Below, one piece after another: positions 56,406 to 64,000 of a stretch of DNA of 64,000 bases. The position numbers were made by a program, and so were the translations under genes. The stretch covers positions 135,494-199,493 of the forward strand of contig MU130532.1 in NCBI GenBank assembly GCA_015039465.1, given 5' to 3'. How positions within the stretch are numbered: position 1 is the first letter of the stretch; every line of letters begins with the position of its first letter. Origin of the DNA: Phlegmacium glaucopus (lineage: Eukaryota > Basidiomycota > Agaricomycetes > Agaricales > Cortinariaceae). Below the pieces are notes generated by a model. It had not been told where the DNA came from. It was given only the letters and a program-made list of their open reading frames with translations, and ran no database searches.

Positions 56406-57352
56406 CTACTTGTGGTCTGTCCCCACCGCTGGTACATCACCGTCATCCGACCCCTCATCTTCCGTCTCCTCTTGCATTTCCGTTTCTACCCCCTTCTCCA
56501 CTTTCATCACCTCCTTCCGTTTTTTCTCATCCTCTCTCCTTGCTTCTTCCCGTTTCTCCTTTTCAACCTCTCACCTCATCCGCACCTCCATCCCCAACCT
56601 CATTTGCTCCTGCGTCTCCACCAGCTTCTGCAACAACCCGCCTATCATCTCTAACCCTTCCATCAACATCTCCATCCCTTCCACCGCTGGCACTACCTCC
56701 TTTCCCTTTCCCTTGTCCACCCTTCCACTTCATTCTTCCATCCATTCCTTCATTTTCTGTTTTGCTCCGACCAAGCTGCATGCAATCTTCCTTACATAGC
56801 AGCACCAGCACCCTGGTCCACTGCTCTTTTCATAGCACACCTTGTGTGCGTCTGTGCACCGGCTGCATGCCGGGTTTTTCTTGGTTTTGGTCTGATAGAC
56901 CTCCTATGTTATTTCCATTAGTCTTATTCCGTTTCTATTTTTTGAACCACTTACTTTGTCGTTTGTTTTTCTTTTCTTCAGGGCACTCGGCCCTGGCTCC
57001 ATTCCATTTCCTTCTTCTTCTTCTTCTTCATCATCATTGTCTACCGTGATGGCCTCTTCTTCTGCTCCTCCTCCTGCTGCCTCCATTGCAACTCCCGCAG
57101 CTGCCGCTGCTCCTCTTCTTTTCTCCTCCTCTCTGCCTCTACCCTTTGTTTCTCTGCCTCTACCCTCTGTCTCTCCGCTTCTGCCTTCTGTCTCTCCTCC
57201 TCCTCCTCTAGCCTCCGAGCTTCCCCAATCTCCGCTTCTTCCCGCCTCTCCTCCTCCTCCCGCTCTTTCCGTCAATGCTCTTGTGCTTCTTTGAGCCTTG
57301 CTCGTTGTGAAGCAGGAGGAAGGGAGGGGCCAGCCTTGTCGTTGTTGCTCAT
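56406..57352 (-). pseudogene. Antisense accessory gene of the Gypsy element: Zn2Cys6-type coiled-coil protein
   Basis: It starts at 57352 with MSNNDKAGPSLPPASQRARL, then a TGA (probable former CGA), then a long Glu/Arg coiled coil (RREEAEIGEARRLEEEEERQ). A frame slip near 57110 leads to EAITVDNDDEEEEE and GPSALKKRKTNDK. An in-phase intron (GTAAGTGG...CTATCAG, about 56960-56898) joins to KNPACSRCTDAHKVC and GPGCWCCYVRKIACS, giving spacing C-x2-C-x6-C-x8-C-x2-C-x6-C, that of a Gal4-type binuclear zinc cluster. After another TGA come a Met/Glu-rich coiled coil and GSDDGDVPAVGTDHK before TAG at 56406. It runs opposite to pol and ends before the 3' LTR. I recall similar proteins scattered in agaricomycete genomes. 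Function unknown; a DNA-binding role is inferred. Confidence 0.6.
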
Positions 57353-57493
57353 GGTGGTTGTTTTAGAGGATGGGTGTTGTGGGAGTTATCCGAAGTGAAG
57401 AGTCACCACCAGTGTCCGACGGTCTTTATACCACGTCAACCGTGCACGGACCATCACGTGGCCTCGAGGGTCTCGGCCTTGACAGGGAGGTAC

Positions 57494-58073
57494 TGTTACA
57501 TTCCATCATACATTACTCCGGTCCAGCTCCATCAGAGCTGTCTCCGGTAGTCTGTACTCCATACAGTGCTTTCCCTCACATCCCGAACTACACCTCCTAC
57601 GTTCAACTCCAAGACCTTTCCATGTCATTCCAGTTCCTCCATCTATACTCCGCACCCATTACCACTTCTTCGCCACTACCACTATTTCTTTGTCATCACA
57701 TTCCCACTATCAGTCAGCACACCAGCCATGGATTATTCACCCCAAGAATGCAGGACCTTCCAGGAGCAGAACGCAGCACTTTATATTTATACTTTATATT
57801 TTGGTTACAATTCCTTTTATTATTTAAGTACTCGAAACTTGTATGTTTTCCTCAGTTTGAATATCAACCTAGTTTCCTCCTCCTAGTCATCCTCTAAGTT
57901 CTAAGTTCCCGCAACTTCCAGTTCCACTCCATTCCGTTCTTACTCCAAAATTAGGACACGAAGGTTTAGGGTAGCACAGCACATACACTGAGGCTATAGT
58001 CCTTTCCCGTTCCGTGGTTCCATTCCGGTCAAACTCCATCCAATACTCTGGAATAGAGTTCTTGAACTTAACA
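57494..58073 (+). repeat. 3' LTR of the Gypsy element
   Basis: 580 bp. It is longer than the 5' LTR by 7 bp because TAAGTTC is duplicated at about 57896-57909. Most other differences are C/T or G/A at CpG positions. Confidence 0.9.
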
Positions 58074-58268
58074 GCCAGCAAGTAGCTCCATCACCCATCC
58101 CTCTCCTGTCAGAATGGATGTGTGTTCGGGTTCCCTGGTCTGCAATGATTGTAGCACAGCACCAGTAGCAGTCAGGATAATGCTTAAGAAAAGAACTGCA
58201 TATTTCTGCAGGCATTGTCGTATATGTATATGTGCTGCAAATTGATGTTGCTCTGGTATAGTGTCCAT
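58074..58268 (-). pseudogene. Harbinger transposase, N-terminal part
   Basis: Begins MDTIPEQHQFAAHIHIRQCL at 58268 and ends HTSILTGEGWVMELLAG at the Gypsy junction. Reading continues across the 16-kb element at 42040 with GHPNRI, a strong proof of the insertion point. Confidence 0.75.
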
Positions 58269-58436
58269 CAGTAAGATATCTATCTAATCATGTTTGATCA
58301 ATTACAATAGTTTCAAACTCTGCCGGCTGGAATTTCGGCAAAACTTACAAATGTCATGTGAAAGATCCTTCACATGTGTTCGCACAGGTTTGCACACCGC
58401 ATCCGAACAAGCTCTAATTGCATACACAATTGAGCT
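58269..58436 (+). pseudogene. Short fragment, probably part of a DDE/CENP-B-like transposase gene
   Basis: Text such as FGKTYKCHVKDPSHVF and then PHPNKL or HTASEQALIAYTIE leads into the hAT-like insertion. The boundary with the Harbinger element is not visible. Confidence 0.35.
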
Positions 58437-59027
58437 TAGTGTTTGAAGGTCCGGTTACGAGACTGGAAAAAGACCGTAACCAGACTGGACTGGACCAGAA
58501 AAAGACTGGACCAGTGGTCCGGTCTTTTGATTTTTGAGAATCAAAGACCGGAAAAAGACCAGTCTCAATTAACCGGTCTTTTGAGGTTCAGAGCGGTTTA
58601 AACCAACAAAACGGTAGCCCTAATTTACCCCTTTCCAACGAGCCCAGTATCATAAAAATCCAATAAAAACTGGTTGAGAAATAAATAGATCTGTGGAATA
58701 GTCTAAAATATTTGCTAAAATAAGGCATTTTACTTGTATTACTGTAGAAAATCCAAATCCTATCGGAAGTTAACGTTCTTGGGCTCGTTCGGAAGCTATT
58801 ATTAAACTTAACAACCCTTTTTGATACAAAGATATATATTTGTCAGCAGAAGACCAGTTACAGACTGATTAAGACCAGGACCAGTCCTAGGACCAAAAAA
58901 AACGGATGTAAACTGGTCCTAAGTGGCCCAGTCTGGTCTTTTTTGGTCCTAGGACTGAGGTGGACCAGTTACAGTCTCGGTTAAAGGCCCTGAGGGTCAA
59001 AAAACCGGACCAGACTTTTAAACACTA
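58437..59027. mobile_element. 591-bp hAT-like element with GACCGG subterminal repeats, copy 2
   Basis: TAGTGTTTGAAGG...CTTTTAAACACTA ends and a perfect 8-bp duplication ATTGAGCT (58429-58436 and 59028-59035). Clearly the same family as 45402-46008, with one or more short deletions and many transitions. Confidence 0.9.
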
Positions 59028-59035
59028 ATTGAGCT

Positions 59036-59220
59036 TGCTGCTCAAGGTCATGGTCTTGATCATTGAAGGTTGAAGGAGCATGTTGATGAGATATGCCATG
59101 CCTGGCTAGGACCAAAGTTCCCAGAAAGTGGTGTTGGAAAGCAATGGACATACCAATTTGTGGAGAAGCACAGTGACCGTCTCCATGTATACACAACATG
59201 CCCATTGGATACCTTACAAG
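59036..59220 (+). pseudogene. Tc5/CENP-B-type helix-turn-helix fragment of a DDE transposase
   Basis: ELAAQGHGLDH, a TGA, then RLKEHVDEICHAWLGPKFPE and VGKQWTYQFVEKHSDRLHVY fit the second DNA-binding helix-turn-helix of pogo/Tc5-like transposases (G...W..RF..RH pattern). The hAT-like element lies just upstream, and the catalytic domain is missing because a LINE fragment follows. Confidence 0.5.
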
Positions 59221-59283
59221 TCCTAGTGATGCCAAAGTTTGGTTCAGTTTGGTTCAGTTTGGTTCTTCAACCATTTTGGAGAA

Positions 59284-60817
59284 TCAAGTAGACGGAATAC
59301 GAGCAGTAGCTTTCTGCTTGGAATTGGTCAATGTGACGGCGGTGGCAGAAAAGACGGTCAAAGAGTTTGGGGAAGCAACAAAGAAATGGGTAGAGGAGGC
59401 CACGGCAGAGATTAAGAGAGTAGTGGAGGAAGTAGCAGAGGGAGTGAAGGGACACAGGGAGGAAGTGACAGGGGTAGAAGGAAATTGGAGTTGGGCAGAT
59501 GAGGTGGAGGAAGAAGAGAGGACAGAGGCATTACCGCAAAAAACCATCAATAAAATAGCCAAGGCGATTCCAAGCTATGCACAAGCTTTGGCGAGAGAGT
59601 GGAACAAAGAAAAAGACAGAGAGTTAGAAATGGTCCATCAGGATTACAGAGCCAAAGAGGCGATTAAAAGGAGAAAGATCCTAATAGATGGTCTAGAAGG
59701 GGTGATAGGAGCAGCAGACTGTCTGGCGCCAAAGGAAATAGTAGTCAAAGAAAACCTGGAAGCAAAGGAATAAACAGAGGGATATGGGTGGTACACAGAA
59801 GGGGAACCGAAAGTGGTAGCAGCCAAGGTGTTAGAAAACAGGGGGGTGGTTTTGGAGATGGACTCAGAGGAGTCAGCAACACGGCTGCGACAGGAGCAGG
59901 TGCAGAACACCTTCAAAAAACATTTCAGAGGTTCAGCAAAGATCAAGAAACCGGTTTACCAGGTAGTGGTGGACTTCCTACCAGTAACACTAAGAGATAC
60001 TCTAGGAGACCTTACCGACAAAATGGAGGAGAACAACAGCCTGTCACTGGGGACGATCGCAAAGGCCAAATGGATAAGAGCACCAAAGAACTGGAAAGAA
60101 GGGCAGAGGTTTGCGCATGCCATTCTCACTGTGACAGGGAGGAAGCAAGCAAGCACATTGATTCAGAAAGGAATAATTGTGGAAGGGCAGAGGATGAGGG
60201 TCAGGAAGATGGAGGAGGAACCGAGAAGATGCTTCAAGTGCCAAGAATACAGTAATCTTTGCGATAAGGCAGTAGATGGTTTCCGATGCATCAACTGCAA
60301 GAAGAGAGGACTAGCAGCCAATCACGCAACATGGGACCATGCGTGCCCTAGATATATAGAGGAGAGGGCAAAAGTAAAGGCAAGAGACCCAGGAAATCAG
60401 TATGTGTACTTCCCAACAGAGGAAGAATAGACATAGCAATGGAAAGAAGAAGGTGGGAACCAGGAAGGAAATGTAGGAGGGAGAAGGAGAAGTGAGGAGG
60501 AGGAGATAAGAAAGGGTATAAGAGGCTGGGGGGCAGACGAGCAAGACCAACAAGCGGATGGAAGCTGGGCAGGTATGAAGGAGTTGAGAACACTCGAAAG
60601 GGAAGATGTGATGGGAAATCATGATGAGTGGTTGTATATGGAAGAAGGAGGAAAGAACAAGGGCCGGAAGAATAGAGGAGGAGTGGAAGGGGCAGGGGTA
60701 GCGAGAGCACAAGAAGAAAGCAGGACAGCAGCTAGCCAACAGTCCAGGTCGGCTAGGCCAAGTACAGCAAGAAACAGGCCAGTAGCGGGAGAACAAATAC
60801 CAGGTCAATCTCAATTA
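59284..60817 (+). pseudogene. Second LINE, ORF1 (gag-like) with zinc knuckle, frameshifted
   Basis: A helical N-terminal part (VEEATAEIKRVVEEVAEGVK) leads to AIPSYAQALAREWNKEKDRE and ADCLAPKEIVVKENLEAKE, ending at a stop at 59773. Reading moves one frame: VVLEMDSEESATRLRQ, PVYQVVVDFLPVTL and SLSLGTIAKAKWIRAPKNW (RRM-like), then CFKCQEYSNLC and FRCINCKKRGLAANHATWDH. The normal CCHC spacing is damaged near NLCDKAV, so one knuckle is probably deleted. Past a stop at 60428 a polar tail continues to 60817. It resembles ORF1 at 50347-52305 but is a different family. Confidence 0.7.
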
Positions 60818-60922
60818 TGAGACTTCTGGGCAATAGGAACCAGCAGCAGAGAGGAGGGAGAACACAAAGAAAGCATCAACAACAAATTCAATACCCAAGT
60901 ATGATGAACGCAATAAATCCCA

Positions 60923-61211
60923 AAATGTTGAAGATTTGGTAGCAAACACCAGAAAATCATTGAACGTACAACTAGCCATGCTACACAGTGTAGAGAATGA
61001 ATATGATATGATATGCATTCAAGAAACACACATCAATTTCCAGGCTTTCTCAAGGGCGACAGGAGTCTGGATGGCAGTATACCCAACAGGCTTCAAGCAC
61101 GATGTAAACTCAGAAGACAGACCTAGGGCGCTTACCCTAGTACATACGAGGCTATCAATGAATGTGTGGACACAAGTACCAGTCAATCTGCTGGATATGG
61201 TCGCCATACGC
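60923..61211 (+). pseudogene. Second LINE, ORF2 endonuclease, part before the foldback insertion
   Basis: Reads NTRKSLNVQLAMLHSVENEY, MICIQETHINFQAFS and DRPRALTLVHTRLSMNVWTQ, then VPVNLLDMVAIR at the insertion. This is an APE-type endonuclease N-terminus (IQETHI holds the catalytic Glu). A TAG at about 60940 and a one-base loss precede it. Confidence 0.75.
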
Positions 61212-63812
61212 TGATAGGACTGAAAATTGAATACCTATGGATTATTCATTTTTCATAATATTATTCTTCAATTGAATCAAAAAGATCAATAAACCAACCA
61301 TGAATTAATCTACAAATTGATAGTGTAAGGGTCAAAAGTGTTGACTACACTTGTTGATTAAACTGGAAATTGCAAAGTTTTGAATGTTAAATCAGCAGAT
61401 AACTATGATCTGAATTGATCTATTTATCATACTGTAAAATAACACTACAAAAAGTTCAGACTATAACCATACAAAAATCCATAATGGTCTAAATGAACAA
61501 CTTGCAATCTAAAGTAACTATCAAGTCTACAACTGTGAAGGAATTTGTCATACAAGTCCTAGGAAGATATCAGTAAACATCAATAAAGTTCCTGAAACAG
61601 TGAAACACTTTGTGACATTTTGTCACATCATGTGACCTTTTTGTGATATTTTTGACCTTGTGATGGTATCATGGGACAAGTCATGATATCATAGAACAAG
61701 GCATGATATCATAAAAAACCAAGGCATGACATCAAAAAACAAGGCATGATATCATAACATAGACATGACATCACAGACTCTTACCTAATTTTGTTTCTCA
61801 TTTATGTATATAAGCAACTAGAAAGCACCAGTAACATTAGTGAATTTGCACTCATTCTTTCTTTCCCAAGTTTCACAAACAGTGAATTGGCACAAGTTAG
61901 AAAGAACTTACAAGTGGACTTGTCCTACTTCACTCAGTTCAAAGAATATTAAATCCTAAAGGGACTTGTCTTTGTTCTGTTTAAACAAAGAATATTAAAT
62001 CCTAAAGGGACTTGTCTTTGGAGTTGGAATATTAAAGCCTTTGTCAGAGTCTGAGGAGAAATCCTTGTACTATAAAGCTGTTTCATAGTCTGCCTGTGGG
62101 ACTTTAAATCATTTGTTTTTGGAACTGTTCATAGAATATTAAATCCTAAAGGGACTTGTCTATGTTCATCCAAATTGGGTTATCATATAAACAAAGAATA
62201 TTGAACCCCAAAAAGGGAATAATCTTTGTCTATCAAATCACCATCTCATATAGTCTGAGAAATTGGACTTTAAACACTGGTCAAATTAGGAAAGAAGAGA
62301 GAAAAGAGAAAAGACAAGTTGTGAAAGATAGTCTAAAAAGGATTGGACTTTAAACCTGTATTTGGAAGTTTTATTCAAGAGTATACTGGTTATACTTTCA
62401 AGGAAACCCCAACTTGCTTAATACAGAAATTTGTTATTGGTTGCTGGTTGTTGGATTTGTTTTGAACATTTCCTTAAACAGTAATCTTAGAAATACAAAT
62501 TCAATCATATCATTCGCGGTGGGCTCCAAATGATATGATTGAATTTGTATTTCTAAGATTACTGTTTAAGGAAATGTTCAAAACAAATCCAACAACCAGC
62601 AACCAATAACAAATTTCTGTATTAAGCAAGTTGGGGTTTCCTTGAAAGTATAACCAGTATACTCTTGAATAGAACTTCCAAATACAGGTTTAAAGTCCAA
62701 TCCTTTTTAGACTATCTTTCACAACTTGTCTTTTCTCTTTTCTCTCTTCTTTCCTAATTTGACCAGTGTTTAAAGTCCAATTTCTCAGACTATATGAGAT
62801 TGTGATTTGATAGACAAAGATTATTCCCTTTTTGGGGTTCAATATTCTTTGTTTATATGATAACCCAATTTGGATGAACATAGACAAGTCCCTTTAGGAT
62901 TTAATATTCTATGAACAGTTCCAAAAACAAATGATTTAAAGTCCCACAGGCAGACTATGAAACAGCTTTATAGTACAAGGATTTCTCCTCAGACTCTGAC
63001 AAAGGCTTTAATATTCCAACTCCAAAGACAAGTCCCTTTAGGATTTAATATTCTTTGTTTAAACAGAACAAAGACAAGTCCCTTTAGGATTTAATATTCT
63101 TTGAACTGAGTGAAGTAGGACAAGTCCACTTGTAAGTTCTTTCTAACTTGTGCCAATTCACTGTTTGTGAAACTTGGGAAAGAAAGAATGAGTGCAAATT
63201 CACTAATGTTACTGGTGCTTTCTAGTTGCTTATATACATAAATGAGAAACAAAATTAGGTAAGAGTCTGTGATGTCATGTCTATGTTATGATATCATGCC
63301 TTGTTTTTGATGTCATGCCTTGGTTTTATGATATCATGCCTTGTTTTATGATATCATATGTCTCATGACATCATAATGTCACAAATGTCACAGTAATGTG
63401 ACAAAATGTGACAAAGTGTTTCACTATTTCAGGAACTTTATTGATGTTTACTGATATCATCCTAGGACTTGTATGACAAATTTCTTCACAGTTGTAGACT
63501 TGATAGTTACTTTAGATTGCAAGTTGTTCATTTAGACCATTATGGATGTTGGTATGGTTATAGTCTGAACTTTTTGTAGTGTTATTTTACAGTATGATAA
63601 ATAGATCAATTCAGATCATAGTTATCTGCTGAGTTAACATTCAAAACTTTGCAATTTCCAGTTTAATCAACAAGTGTAGTCAACACTTTTGACCCTTACA
63701 CTACCAATTTGTAGATTAATTCATGGTTGGTTTATTGATCTTTTTGATTCAATTGAAGAATAATATTATGAAAAATGAATAATCCATAGGTATTCAATTT
63801 TCAGTCCTATCA
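61212..63812. mobile_element. 2.6-kb giant foldback element
   Basis: The left arm (61212-62514) is inverted as the right arm (62529-63812) around a 14-nt spacer. The ends TGATAGGACTGAAAATTGAA are perfect inverted copies, and most of the arms are near-identical, but a block at about 61610-61720 differs from its partner (63290-63420) by indels and repeat number. No gene: the only matching frame pair (62156-62353 and 62690-62887) is the same text on both arms. It splits the endonuclease of the second LINE. ACGC (61208-61211) and ACAC (63813-63816) may be a 4-bp duplication with one CpG-type change. Confidence 0.85.
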
Positions 63813-63816
63813 ACAC

Positions 63817-64000
63817 ATCAAAGGAGAGCAAAGGACACTAAATGTATACAATATATACAATGATTGCACTCATTCCGAGACAGTTAGGGTATTAGAGAGG
63901 CATTTAGAAAGGAGGGAAGTGGAAGCACAGTATAGAGAAGATGGAGGGGACAGAGTAGAAGGGGATATATGGTTAGGGGATTTCAACAGGCATAATCCAT
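63817..64000 (+). pseudogene. Second LINE, ORF2 endonuclease, part after the foldback insertion
   Basis: Resumes with IKGEQRTLNVYNIYNDCTHS and continues to DIWLGDFNRHNP at the window edge. NIYNDC and WLGDFNRHNP are the endonuclease blocks also seen in the LINE at 46170-52481. The rest of ORF2 is outside the window. Confidence 0.75.

Larger units (their letters stand above)
42041..58073 (+). mobile_element. Complete chromodomain Ty3/Gypsy element with nested insertions
   Basis: 5' LTR 42041-42613 and 3' LTR 57494-58073 bound the element, and GCCAG flanks both ends (42036-42040 and 58074-58078). Gene order is gag, protease, RT, RNase H, integrase, chromodomain, then an antisense accessory gene. 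A 607-bp hAT-like element (45402-46008) and a 6.3-kb LINE (46170-52481) sit in pol. Subtracting them and their duplications leaves about 9.1 kb. It landed in the Harbinger transposase, whose reading resumes on each side. Confidence 0.9.

Noticed and set aside
56229..57294. Plus-strand Ser/Pro-rich open frames
   Set aside because: They are the complement of the antisense Zn2Cys6 gene, whose intron and cysteine spacing make better sense.
62156..62887. Identical 65-residue frames on opposite strands
   Set aside because: They are the same arm sequence of the foldback read from both sides, with no family similarity or initiation context.
61212..63812. Foldback as a pure assembly artefact
   Set aside because: The arms differ by substitutions and indels, and the interrupted LINE continues correctly on both sides.

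Overview
The window looks like a repeat-dense stretch of a fungal nuclear genome, most likely an agaricomycete basidiomycete. Three things support this. Host genes carry many short introns (about 45-70 bp, GTRNGT...YAG). The transposon families are typical of mushroom-forming fungi: DIRS-like retroelements with a zinc-knuckle gag, chromodomain Gypsy elements, Tad-type LINEs, Harbinger elements with a SANT partner gene, and CxC5/CxC6 genes of the KDZ group. Much of the DNA is almost free of CpG, as expected after long-term CpG methylation. I cannot name the species. All family assignments are from reading the sequence, with no database search.

Layout. 1-2.8 kb: part of a DIRS-like element on the minus strand. 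2.8-15.2 kb: old, CpG-poor DNA with a decayed protease-like pseudogene, a gag-only copia element with clean LTRs and target duplication, a 1.7-kb element with short inverted ends full of simple repeats, a solo LTR and a SANT-domain relic. 15.2-22.0 kb: a 6.8-kb DNA transposon whose ends carry many palindromic 'TTCCACATGGAA' words. It holds a CxC5/CxC6 KDZ-like gene and a companion gene with tandemly amplified exon-intron units, and it has itself been hit by a hAT-like element, a short relative and a small A-tailed insert. 22.0-25.3 kb: small transposons, including a hAT-like element with a nested solo LTR.

25.6-38.4 kb is the only clear host-gene island. It holds an MFS exporter, a large multi-pass membrane protein, a secreted metallopeptidase-like gene with an in-frame stop, a C2H2 zinc-finger protein and an F-box/LRR-like protein. 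39.3-59.2 kb is a nest of insertions. A Harbinger-type element (SANT gene plus transposase) was hit by an inverted LTR and by a complete 16-kb chromodomain Gypsy element with a perfect 5-bp target duplication. The Gypsy element was then hit by a 607-bp hAT-like element (8-bp duplication) and by a 6.3-kb Tad-like LINE (18-bp duplication with one mismatch). Between its pol genes and 3' LTR the Gypsy carries an antisense, intron-containing gene for a Zn2Cys6-type protein. 59.2-64 kb: a second LINE, split in its endonuclease domain by a 2.6-kb giant foldback element whose two ~1.3-kb arms are inverted copies around a 14-nt spacer.

Most genes here are selfish elements, so the main story is order of insertion and decay. 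The host-gene island is moderately CpG-rich and mostly open, whereas the flanking elements are broken by C-to-T type stops, frameshifts and small tandem duplications.
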